Source of the DNA: Actinocrispum wychmicini
Lineage (GTDB): Bacteria > Actinomycetota > Actinomycetes > Mycobacteriales > Pseudonocardiaceae
Assembly (NCBI RefSeq): GCF_004345645.1
Contig: NZ_SLWS01000005.1
Location: 791,466-855,465 of the forward strand
DNA: 64,000 bases
Direction: 5' to 3'
The notes under the pieces are model-generated. The model was not told where the DNA came from, made no database searches, and worked only from the letters and a program-made list of their open reading frames with translations. Of the stretch, positions 17,387 to 24,107 are shown piece after piece. Position numbers and translations under genes: made by a program. Numbering within the stretch: the first letter of the stretch is position 1; each line of letters begins with the position of its first letter.

Positions 17387-17779
17387 GCGGACGAGTCGGC
17401 AGGGCGACCGCGGCGCCCCGACCGGGGTGTCGAGGAAAGTCCGGACTCCACAGGGCAGGGTGGTTGCCAACGGCAACCCGAGGTGACTCGCGGGACAGTG
17501 CCACAGAGAACAGACCGCCTCGGCCCAGTGCCGAGGTAAGGGTGAAACGGCGGTGTAAGAGACCACCAGCACCCCGGGTGACCGGGGTGGCTCGGTAAAC
17601 CCCACCCGGAGCAAGGCCAAAAGGGCACCCACGGGTGCCTGCGCAGGCGTTCGAGGGCGGCCCGCCCGAGCCTGCGGGTAGGCCGCACGAGCCCGTCGGC
17701 GACGGCGGGCCCAGATGGATGGTCGCCACCCGGGCCTCGGCCCGGGGACAGAATCCGGCTTACACGCCGGCTCGTCCGC
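17387..17779 (+). ncRNA. rnpB: RNase P RNA, bacterial type A
   Basis: Highly conserved RNase P core sequences are present: GAGGAAAGTCCGGACTCC near 17434, CAGGGCAGGGTGGTTGCC after it, ACAGAGAACAGACCGCC near 17505, GGTAAGGGTGAAACGG and, near the 3' end, GGACAGAATCCGGCTTAC. The ends pair as helix P1: GCGGACGAGTCGG (17387-17399) with CCGGCTCGTCCGC (17767-17779). About 393 nt, normal for actinobacteria. A TACCCT at 17375-17380, 7 bases before the 5' end, is a fitting -10 element. The RNA is the catalytic part of the tRNA 5' processing enzyme. The last 20 bases overlap the 3' end of the convergent HxlR gene. Confidence 0.96.
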
Positions 17780-18140
17780 CCACCGGCTCAGTCGCAGCAG
17801 GCTCAGGCACCGCGTCCTGGGCCGCGAGCACCTCGTCGCCGTGGTCGTGCGCCCACTCGCCGAACGCCCCGATCGGTCCGAGCAGGCTGCGGCCCAACTC
17901 GGTGAGCGCGTAGTCCACCCGCGGCGGCGCCTCCCGGTGGTACTGCCGGACCACCAGGCCGTTGTACTCCAGTTTGCGCAGCGTCTCGTTGAGGACCTTG
18001 GGTTTGATGCCGCCGATCCGCCTGCGCAGGTCGACCGGCCGGGTCGGGCCGTCGCGCAGGGCCCACACCACCACCGCGGTCCAGGTGTTGGCCACCAGGT
18101 CGAACGCCAGCCGGGCCCGACAGTCGGCCAGGAACGTCAT
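17760..18140 (-). CDS. HxlR-family transcriptional regulator
   Basis: 126 aa, ATG at 18140. HxlR core: CRARLAFDLVANTWTAVVVWALRDGP at residues 7-32, then RPVDLRRRIGGIKPKVLNETLRKLEYNGLVVRQ and YALTELGRSLLGPI. The N-terminal Cys7 is the redox- or aldehyde-sensing position known in this family. The TAA stop lies inside the 3' strand of rnpB helix P1. Divergent from an NADP-binding reductase gene with a palindrome between, so it probably controls that gene and itself. Confidence 0.88.
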   Translation of the reverse strand: MTFLADCRARLAFDLVANTWTAVVVWALRDGPTRPVDLRRRIGGIKPKVLNETLRKLEYNGLVVRQYHREAPPRVDYALTELGRSLLGPIGAFGEWAHDHGDEVLAAQDAVPEPAATEPVGGRAGV

Positions 18141-18153
18141 GAGTCCTCCCGTT

Positions 18154-18171
18154 GGATACCTGATGGTGTCC
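18154..18171. promoter_or_regulatory. Probable HxlR operator
   Basis: GGATACC-TGAT-GGTGTCC is an inverted repeat with one mismatch (ideal right arm GGTATCC), located between the divergent HxlR (start 18140) and reductase (start 18196) genes. Its size matches winged-helix dimer sites. Assignment to this HxlR is inference. Confidence 0.55.
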
Positions 18172-18195
18172 ATTGAGCCACCTAACTTCGCCGAT

Positions 18196-18786
18196 ATGCG
18201 AATCGGAATTCTCGGTGCGGGGAACATGGCGGCGGCGTTGGGCACCCACTGGGTCCGCGCCGGCCACGAGGTGATGGTGAGCGGGCGCGATCCCGGCCGG
18301 GCCCGGGAGACGGCCGAGCGGATCGGTGGACAGGCGGGGGACTGGGCGCAGGCGGCGCAGTTCGGCGAGGTCGTGCTGCTCGCGGTGCTCGCTGACGGTG
18401 TGCCGGACGTGCTCGCCGCGACCGAGTTGGCAGGGAAGGTCGTCATCGACTGTACGAACGCGGTGGTGCAGGGGCGATGGACGCTCGCGACGCCGGCGAT
18501 GGCCGAGTCAGTGGCGGCGAAGTCCGGTGCGCGGGTGGTGAAGGCGTTCAACCTGTGTCCGGACGAGTTGTGGCGGCAGACGCCGCCTCCGGTGGCCGTT
18601 CCGCTGTGCGGGGACGACCCTGAGGCGATGGACATCGTGCGTGGCCTCGTGGTGGACGTTGGGTGCGTCGCCGTGGACGGCGGTGGCCTGGAGCGGGCCG
18701 CGCTGTTCGAGGCGACGGCCGCGGTCGTGATCGGGTTGGCGGTCCAGGGCGTCGAGCCGCGGGGGATCTTGCCGGTCGTGGGTTGA
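18196..18786 (+). CDS. NADP-binding oxidoreductase, F420-reductase-like (NADPH-dependent)
   Basis: 196 aa from ATG 18196; an upstream ATG at 18163 lies inside the putative operator and is less likely. Rossmann motif GAGNMAAALG at residues 7-16, VSGRDPGRA after strand 2, VVIDCTNAV near residue 85, and VVKAFN near 115, as in the F420_oxidored family. Lacks clear F420-dependent signatures, so NADP-dependent reduction of an unknown substrate is the safe call. Regulated by the divergent HxlR protein. Its TGA stop (18784-18786) is embedded in the -35 element of the next gene. Confidence 0.78.
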   Translation: MRIGILGAGNMAAALGTHWVRAGHEVMVSGRDPGRARETAERIGGQAGDWAQAAQFGEVVLLAVLADGVPDVLAATELAGKVVIDCTNAVVQGRWTLATPAMAESVAAKSGARVVKAFNLCPDELWRQTPPPVAVPLCGDDPEAMDIVRGLVVDVGCVAVDGGGLERAALFEATAAVVIGLAVQGVEPRGILPVVG

Positions 18787-18812
18787 CATGTGACCTTTTG
18801 GTCACCTAATCT
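18783..18812 (+). promoter_or_regulatory. Promoter with embedded ArsR-type operator
   Basis: TTGACA (18783-18788), an 18-base spacer and TAATCT (18807-18812) form a strong sigma-A-like promoter. The perfect inverted repeat GTGACC-TTTT-GGTCAC (18790-18805) fills the spacer, so a bound repressor would exclude RNA polymerase. The expected transcription start falls on or next to the GTG at 18820, giving a leaderless message for the ArsR gene. Confidence 0.75.
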
Positions 18813-18819
18813 TCCTCCT

Positions 18820-19140
18820 GTGACCGACGACGACCGGGTGTTCAAGGCGTTGGCCGACCCGACTCGGCGGTTCCTGCTCGATCTGCTGTTCACCAGGGAC
18901 GGTCGCACGTTGACCGAGTTGGAGTCGGAACTGGCGATGACCCGGTTCGGCGTCATGAAGCACCTCAAGGTGCTCGAGGAGGCCGGTCTGGTGATCACCC
19001 GCAAGTCCGGCCGGGAGAAGTTGCACTTTCTCAACTCCGTGCCGATCCGGCTCATCCACGACCGGTGGATCGACAAGTACACCGAGCCGCAGGTGGCCGC
19101 GCTCGCGGACCTCAAGGCCGAACTGGAGGAAGACCCATGA
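18820..19140 (+). CDS. ArsR-family winged-helix regulator
   Basis: 106 aa from GTG 18820 (an upstream GTG at 18790 lies in the operator). Begins VTDDDRVFKALADPTRRFLLDLL, then LTELESELAMTRFGVMKHLKVLEEAGLVITRKSGREKLHFLN, the typical ArsR wing used by regulators paired with AHSA1/SRPBCC proteins. No metal-binding Cys pair is seen, so metal sensing is unlikely. Its stop overlaps the ATG of the SRPBCC gene (ATGA), a very common pairing in actinobacteria. Autoregulation through the palindrome in its promoter is likely. Confidence 0.9.
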   Translation: MTDDDRVFKALADPTRRFLLDLLFTRDGRTLTELESELAMTRFGVMKHLKVLEEAGLVITRKSGREKLHFLNSVPIRLIHDRWIDKYTEPQVAALADLKAELEEDP

Positions 19141-19616
19141 GCACCACGACCAACACCACTGTTCAGGTCCACCGCGTCTACATCAGGGCGACGCCGGAGC
19201 GGATCTGGGCGGCCATCACGCAGCCCGAATGGGCGGAGAAGTACGGCTACCGCAGCCGCGTCGAGTACGACCTGCGTCCCGGCGGGGCCTATCGGGGGTA
19301 CGCGAACCAGGCGATGAAGGACACCGGCATGCCCGACGTGATCATCGACGGCGAGGTGATCGAGGCCGATCCGCCGCACAAGCTCGTGCAGACGTGGAAT
19401 CCGGCCTGGATCGACGAGCCGGTCACCCGGCTGACGTTCGAGATCGCCGAGGGCGCGGGCGGGGTGTGCAGCCTGACGGTCACCCACGACCTGGCCGGGG
19501 CGCCGGTCACCGCCGACCAGGTGGCGGGCCGGCTGGAGAACGCGGGCGGCGGCTGGCCGCAGACCCTGTCCGACCTCAAGTCGTTGCTGGAGACCGGACA
19601 CTCGATGTACGTGTGA
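19137..19616 (+). CDS. SRPBCC/AHSA1-like domain protein
   Basis: 159 aa, one START-like domain: VHRVYIRATPERIWAAITQPEWAEKYGYR at residues 11-40, then GGAYRGYAN, IDGEVIEADPPHKLVQTW and LTFEIAEG, ending in GWPQTLSDLKSLLETG, as in AHSA1 (activator of Hsp90 ATPase homologue 1) proteins. Such proteins bind hydrophobic ligands in a deep cavity; bacterial members are poorly characterised. Translationally coupled to the ArsR gene, so ligand binding may be connected to that regulator (inference). Followed by a strong hairpin terminator. Confidence 0.88.
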   Translation: MSTTTNTTVQVHRVYIRATPERIWAAITQPEWAEKYGYRSRVEYDLRPGGAYRGYANQAMKDTGMPDVIIDGEVIEADPPHKLVQTWNPAWIDEPVTRLTFEIAEGAGGVCSLTVTHDLAGAPVTADQVAGRLENAGGGWPQTLSDLKSLLETGHSMYV

Positions 19617-19632
19617 ACCCCGCCGATCCGAA

Positions 19633-19665
19633 CAGGGCCCCTCGTCGCCGCGACGAGGGGCCCTG
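19633..19665. terminator. Bidirectional hairpin terminator
   Basis: Perfect 15-bp stem CAGGGCCCCTCGTCG / CGACGAGGGGCCCTG with a CCG loop, between the convergent SRPBCC and holin-like genes. No long T-run, as is common in actinobacteria. Confidence 0.85.
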
Positions 19666-19668
19666 CTG

Positions 19669-19911
19669 TCACACCGTTCCGGCCTTCTTGGCCTCCAGGA
19701 AGCGCTGGCCGTAGGACAACAGTGTCGCGAACAGCGTTTTGAGCAGGCTGGCCAACAGCAGCCGCCAGTCGACCGAGCCGGTGCCCTGCACGACCGGCAT
19801 CACCACCAGGATGATCCCGAGCAGGACGTCGATCACGAGGTTCTGCAGCAGCGTCCGCAGCGCTCGGGTGCGCGCGTCCGCCGGGGTGGGGCCGGGCGTT
19901 GGCTGAGTCAT
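19669..19911 (-). CDS. Small holin-like membrane protein under SOS-box control
   Basis: 80 aa, ATG at 19911 with GAGGGG upstream. An N-terminal polar stretch rich in Pro/Thr leads to RALRTLLQNLVIDVLLGIILVVMPVV (first hydrophobic segment about residues 24-42) and VDWRLLLASLLKTLFATLLSYGQRFLE (second, about 48-68), ending with charged residues. This two-segment layout with RTLLQ and VDW motifs resembles small actinophage holins; identification rests on pattern only. A perfect SOS box lies just upstream. If a holin, it would permeabilise the membrane after DNA damage; alternatively it may be a damage-induced membrane-associated division inhibitor. No endolysin gene adjoins it, though a wall hydrolase is encoded 7 kb downstream. 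Confidence 0.6.
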   Translation of the reverse strand: MTQPTPGPTPADARTRALRTLLQNLVIDVLLGIILVVMPVVQGTGSVDWRLLLASLLKTLFATLLSYGQRFLEAKKAGTV

Positions 19912-19929
19912 GGCGAATCCCCTCTATAC

Positions 19930-19945
19930 TCGAACGCATGTTCGA
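19930..19945. promoter_or_regulatory. LexA-binding SOS box
   Basis: TCGAACGCATGTTCGA is a perfect palindrome in its arms and an exact match to the actinobacterial SOS consensus TCGAAC-N4-GTTCGA. It is 18 bases upstream of the holin-like gene start; on that strand the sequence GTATAGAGG between them supplies a -10-like TATAGA. LexA bound here would repress until DNA damage. Confidence 0.88.
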
Positions 19946-20391
19946 AACCTTCTCGATCACGCGTGACCGATTACGATGTCGTCTCGGTGCGGCGCCGAAT
20001 TTCACCTGAACGTGCGGCCGACCTGCCGTTCGGTGCACGTTGTACACCCCTGTACTGCACCTGTGGGTGACGGCTGGCTGCGCCGATCGGGGGATGACGG
20101 GTCGGCTAGACTCTGGCGAGCCCGGAGCGTGTCGTACCAAGGGTGAACAACCGTTGCGCGGCCGGGTGAACTGCGCTGGATGTTGGGCGAATCGGGTGGT
20201 CATTGCATACGAGCGGCGCCCACCACTCCATCATGGGAGTGGTCATGTACATACCCGCCTCGCCCAGCAGGAGGCCGAACTGGATCTACTGTGCGTTCGC
20301 CGACCACTACACCTCGTGAAGCCGACATGTTCTACTCGATAAGCACAGCGGGACGACGTCCCGTGACGCTCGTCGTATTTGGGAGTTCGAG
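19946..20391 (+). other. 446-base non-coding stretch, probable promoter and structured leader of the secretion-like cluster
   Basis: No convincing gene: a 100-codon frame at 20040-20342 lacks a ribosome-binding site and family resemblance. A TAGACT at 20107-20112 could be a -10 element (the -35 is poor), implying a leader of about 270 nt. Inside that leader are an 8-bp perfect hairpin ACCACTCC/GGAGTGGT (20222-20243), repeated GGGTGAAC words near 20140 and 20165, and GGGAC-GAC-GTCCC near 20352. A cis-acting RNA is possible but I recognise no known riboswitch class. Confidence 0.4.
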
Positions 20392-20664
20392 ATGATGGCC
20401 ACGGCCCTGATCACCCTCGCTCAAGACCAGAAGGGCCTGGGCACAGGCGGGGTCCGCGAATGGATCCTGAACAGCATTGTGCCGTTGGCGCTGCTCGCGG
20501 TGGCCGTGCTGCTGCTCTGGCTGGGCGGCGGCAAAGGCGACAACGCGGGCGTGATGCGCAGGCTCGCAGGTGTCGTCGTCGCCCTCGCGATCATCGGACT
20601 GGCGGTGACGACCAACGCCGGCAAGGACATCGGCGAGTGGATCGCCAGCCTCTTCCGGGCCTGA
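20392..20664 (+). CDS. Small two-helix membrane protein, VirB2/TrbC-pilin-like
   Basis: 90 aa, ATG at 20392 (a second ATG follows immediately) after TTTGGGAG. Two hydrophobic segments at residues about 28-46 (IVPLALLAVAVLLLWLGGG) and 56-75 (LAGVVVALAIIGLAVTT) with a short charged loop between. Size, topology and position as the first gene before VirB3-, VirB4- and VirB6-like genes are those of a VirB2/TrbC-type subunit. The sequence is too short for firm homology. First gene of a densely spaced eight-gene cluster. Confidence 0.55.
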   Translation: MMATALITLAQDQKGLGTGGVREWILNSIVPLALLAVAVLLLWLGGGKGDNAGVMRRLAGVVVALAIIGLAVTTNAGKDIGEWIASLFRA

Positions 20665-20668
20665 TCGC

Positions 20669-21130
20669 GTGCGGATACGGACAGACGACGACGTATACCG
20701 CGTCGACGCGGTGTGGCTCGGGCCGCCGAAGGCGACTTTCCCTTGGCGGGCCCGCTACGTCGCGTGGGGCGTCGGCGTGCTCGTGTTCCTGATCGTGCTC
20801 ACCGTGGAGCGGTGGATCGGGTTCGGCTTCGACTTCTGGACCACCGCGTGGGCGCTGGTGATCACGGTGGCACTCACCCGGCTGATCTGTTCGAAGATCA
20901 GCAACGAACGCCCGCTCGGCGCGGTGATGGCGATGTGGGCCCGTGAACTGACCGCGCCGCGGCAGACGAACGCCGGACAGGGTGGCGCGGTGAGCGCGAC
21001 AAGAGTAAGGGTGAACGGCCAACGGCCGCGGCCCAAGGTGAAGCACCCCAGGACGAGGCAGCACAGCCGAGTGAAAGAGCGCAGGCGGGAGGTAAGCGGT
21101 GTTCGCACGCCGACGCAGGCCCGGATCTGA
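20669..21130 (+). CDS. Membrane protein, VirB3/PrgI-like by position
   Basis: 153 aa, GTG at 20669, 4 bases after the preceding stop. Two membrane segments near residues 32-47 (VAWGVGVLVFLIVLTV) and 55-72 (FWTTAWALVITVALTRLI), then a basic hydrophilic tail rich in Arg/Lys. It overlaps the ATPase gene by 32 bases. A small two-helix protein directly upstream of a VirB4-type ATPase is the usual place of VirB3/PrgI, which anchors VirB4 at the membrane. No sequence motif proves this. Confidence 0.5.
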   Translation: MRIRTDDDVYRVDAVWLGPPKATFPWRARYVAWGVGVLVFLIVLTVERWIGFGFDFWTTAWALVITVALTRLICSKISNERPLGAVMAMWARELTAPRQTNAGQGGAVSATRVRVNGQRPRPKVKHPRTRQHSRVKERRREVSGVRTPTQARI

Positions 21131-24107
21131 CCGGGACGAGCGGGACCAGGCGAGGCAGCGCCCGTTCGACCCGGCTCCGTTCGACCAGCAGCCGTTCGAC
21201 CAGCCGCCGCCGTTCGAGCAGCCCGCGTTGCCCCCGGCCGGTCAGCAGCATCGCCACCGGCACCGGGCCACGGCCCAGAACCACTACATGCCCCCGCCGC
21301 CGGCGACCCGGGCCGGCCGCAAGGCGCAGGCCAAGGCCGCCGCGAAACGCAACCGCAGGCTGCCCGGCGAGCAGACCATCCCGACGTACACCCCGGAGAT
21401 CTCGGCCCGCAGCATCGACGGCCACCTGCTGCGCACCGGGCACGACGTGTTCGCCTGGTACCGGTTGGCCCCGCAGCGCTGGTCGTTCCGCAGCGACTCG
21501 CAACGCCAGGACCTGATCTCCGCGATCGCGGGCCAGTACGCGGAACTGCACGGCCGGTGGATGCACCTGCGGGTGACCACGCGGCCGTACCCGATCCGGA
21601 TGTGGGCGGAGGCGCACACGCACAACGCCGTCGGCCGGCTCCCGGACGTGGCCGGCGCGATGTCGTTCGACGAGTACCTGGTCGGCGAGCAGCAGCAGCT
21701 GATGGGCCGCTCGATGGCGGAGAAAGAGGTCTACCTCGGCGTCCAGGTGCAGACGCGCAACCTGGTGGACAGGGCGGTCGAACGGGCCGCCCCCTTGCTG
21801 CGCAAGATCTTCCCGGACGCGGTGGACGCCGAACTGGTCGCGCTGGACAGCGAGGTCGAGCACCTCGACCAGGTGGTCGGCTCGGCCGGTCTGGAAGGCC
21901 GCCCGGTCACCGCCGAGGAGATGTCCTGGCTGATGCACCGGTCGTGCTCGCTGGGCCTGCCCGCGCCACGCAACCTGCCGGCGGTGCCGGGGGCCGCGTG
22001 GGAGCCGGAGGACCTGGCCAGCTTCACCGACGCGGCCGACTTCCACCAGGACCCGTACGCCCCGACGCTCACCGTGCGCGGCCGGACCGGGTCGAACGCC
22101 GGCGTACAGGCGCATGTCGCCGTGCTGACCGTCGGCCTCATGCACGGGCTGCAGATCCCGGAGATCGACGACCCGTGGGTGCAGAAGGCCGACCGGCTGC
22201 CGATCTCGGTGGAGTGGTCCGCGCGGATCTACGTGCGCCGGCCCGAGGAGGTCCAGGGCGAGCTGACCCGCCAGATGGGCAAGGTGCGTTCGCAGGTCAA
22301 GCACTACACCGACGAGCACGGCCTGGAGCCGCCGCAGTCGCTGGCCCGCCAGGCTCAGCGGGTGCTGGACATCGAGGACGAGATGACCTCGGGCTTCACC
22401 GCGCTGGCCACCCGGGTCCGCTCCTGGTGGCGGGTCGCGGTGTCCGGGCCGACCGAGCGGGACGCGTTGCGCTGGGCCCAGCAGATGTTGGACCTGTACA
22501 AGCCGAAGGTCGCGATCGAACACCCCGAGGCGCAGTACGCGCTGGCGCGGGAGTTCATCCCCGGCGAGCCGCTCGCGTCCGCCGCGTACATGCGCCGCGG
22601 GTCGGTGATCTGGGCCGCCGCGTCCGTTCCAGCCGCCACGGCCGAGGTCGGTGACCGGCGCGGGATCCTGCTCGGCGAGACGTGCACGGCGACGCGGCGA
22701 CCGGTCGCGTGGGACCCGTGGATGGCGCAGGAACTGCGGGACTCGTCCGGGCTGACCGCGATGGTCGCCGGGCTGGGTGGCGGAAAGTCGTTCCTGGGCG
22801 GCGGAATCGTGTACAAGACGCTCCGGTCCGGGGCGTACTGGACGATCCTGGACCCGTCCGGTCCGTTGGCGCGCCTGTGCGACCTGCCCGAGCTGCGGCC
22901 GTACGCCCGGCCGATCAACCTGCTCAACGCGCAGCCCGGGATCCTCAACCCGTACCGGGTGGTCGCCGAGCCGATGGTCGACCACTTCCTGGACGAGGAC
23001 GACCCGGAACGCGCCTGGCGCCGGGAGAAGGCACTGGCCGCGGCCACCCGCCGCCGGCTCGTGCTGGACGTGTTGTCCGGCTTGTTGCCGTACGAAGTCG
23101 CGCGGCTGCCGCAGACCCGGATCGTGTTGCTGCGCGCGGTCCGTAACGTCGGCGGCCGGTTCGACGCCCACCCGGGCATGGTGTTCGACGCGTTGCGCCG
23201 TGACGCGAGTGAGCACCATGAGCACGCCGTCGTGGTCGCGGACTTCCTTGACGAGATGCGGGAACGCATGTCGTTGCTGATCCCGGAAGCCGACGCGGAC
23301 CCGTACAGCGAGACCCGCGACGACCGGCTGACCGTGTTGACCATGGCCGGGTTGACGCTGCCGAAGGACGGTGTCGGCCGGGAGCACTGGACCGACGCGG
23401 AGTCGCTCGGTGTGGAGATGCTCAACCTCGCGGCGTGGCTGACTCAACGAAGCATCTACGAGCGCCCCAAGGACATGCGCAAAGGCGTCTGGATCGACGA
23501 GGCGTTCTTCTTGTCCGAGGTGCCGACCGGTCGTGTGCTGATGAACAGGTTCTCGCGTGACTCCCGGAAGTGGAACGTGCGCGTCCTGCTGTCCAGCCAG
23601 ATCCCCGCGGACTTCCTGCGGATCCAGGGTTTCGTGACCCTGCTGGACTCGGTGTTCGTCGGCCGGCTCGACGACGACCAGGCCCAGGCGGACGCCCTGC
23701 GACTGCTGAAGGTCCCGATCGGCGCGGGCTACGAACAAGTGGTGGCGGCCCTGGGCCGCCGGCCCGCCCAGCGCACCGAGAACGAGCGCGACCGAGCCCC
23801 CAGACAGTTCATTTTCGCGGACGGAACCGGTGGCGTGGAACGGATCCGGGCCGATTTCTCCGGCCCGCACCTGGACCAGTTCCGGATCGTCATGGACACC
23901 ACACCGGACGCGCTGCGCGACCCGGTCGGCGCCGCCCGCGCGGCCCAGCAGGAGGTGCCCGTGCCCGTAGTGGAGGAACCCCCGACCCAGTACGCCGACG
24001 CGGACGCCGACTTCGAACTGGAAGCCGACTTCGAGCTTGGACTCACCGAGGAGGCGATCGAGGAGCCGGTCGGCGGAAAGAAGCCAGACCGGGAAAGTGC
24101 CGCATGA
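21099..24107 (+). CDS. VirB4/TraC-like AAA+ ATPase of a type IV secretion-like apparatus
   Basis: 1002 aa, GTG at 21099 after GGGAGGTAAGC. A Pro/Gln/Phe-rich N-terminus (repeats of PFDQ) precedes a conserved body. Walker A GLGGGKS lies near residues 559-565 and Walker B GVWIDEAFF near 796-804, followed by FSRDSRKWNVRVLLSSQIPADFL, the arrangement of VirB4/TraC/TrbE motors. It ends in an acidic tail. These ATPases energise pilus or channel assembly and substrate transfer. No relaxase or VirD4 coupling ATPase is in the window. Stop overlaps the next start (ATGA). Function as a secretion motor is family inference; substrate unknown. Confidence 0.82.
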   Translation: MFARRRRPGSDRDERDQARQRPFDPAPFDQQPFDQPPPFEQPALPPAGQQHRHRHRATAQNHYMPPPPATRAGRKAQAKAAAKRNRRLPGEQTIPTYTPEISARSIDGHLLRTGHDVFAWYRLAPQRWSFRSDSQRQDLISAIAGQYAELHGRWMHLRVTTRPYPIRMWAEAHTHNAVGRLPDVAGAMSFDEYLVGEQQQLMGRSMAEKEVYLGVQVQTRNLVDRAVERAAPLLRKIFPDAVDAELVALDSEVEHLDQVVGSAGLEGRPVTAEEMSWLMHRSCSLGLPAPRNLPAVPGAAWEPEDLASFTDAADFHQDPYAPTLTVRGRTGSNAGVQAHVAVLTVGLMHGLQIPEIDDPWVQKADRLPISVEWSARIYVRRPEEVQGELTRQMGKVRSQVKHYTDEHGLEPPQSLARQAQRVLDIEDEMTSGFTALATRVRSWWRVAVSGPTERDALRWAQQMLDLYKPKVAIEHPEAQYALAREFIPGEPLASAAYMRRGSVIWAAASVPAATAEVGDRRGILLGETCTATRRPVAWDPWMAQELRDSSGLTAMVAGLGGGKSFLGGGIVYKTLRSGAYWTILDPSGPLARLCDLPELRPYARPINLLNAQPGILNPYRVVAEPMVDHFLDEDDPERAWRREKALAAATRRRLVLDVLSGLLPYEVARLPQTRIVLLRAVRNVGGRFDAHPGMVFDALRRDASEHHEHAVVVADFLDEMRERMSLLIPEADADPYSETRDDRLTVLTMAGLTLPKDGVGREHWTDAESLGVEMLNLAAWLTQRSIYERPKDMRKGVWIDEAFFLSEVPTGRVLMNRFSRDSRKWNVRVLLSSQIPADFLRIQGFVTLLDSVFVGRLDDDQAQADALRLLKVPIGAGYEQVVAALGRRPAQRTENERDRAPRQFIFADGTGGVERIRADFSGPHLDQFRIVMDTTPDALRDPVGAARAAQQEVPVPVVEEPPTQYADADADFELEADFELGLTEEAIEEPVGGKKPDRESAA

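Noticed and set aside
17760..19601. 613-codon minus-strand frame running through the HxlR, reductase and ArsR genes
   Set aside because: Only the last part (from ATG 18140) is real HxlR sequence; the rest is complement of plus-strand genes.
20040..20342. 100-codon plus-strand frame in the non-coding leader
   Set aside because: No ribosome-binding site, odd composition with many Cys/His/Arg and no recognisable fold; overlaps hairpins.
20113..20391. Possible c-di-AMP (ydaO) riboswitch, considered because a wall hydrolase is in the cluster
   Set aside because: The diagnostic GGGGACC and CCGAAUCCG-UCAGCU type segments are not present in the right order.
20898..23870. 990-codon open frame on the minus strand opposite the VirB4-like gene
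   Set aside because: Antisense shadow rich in Arg/His/Gly with no family motif; plus strand has Walker A and B.
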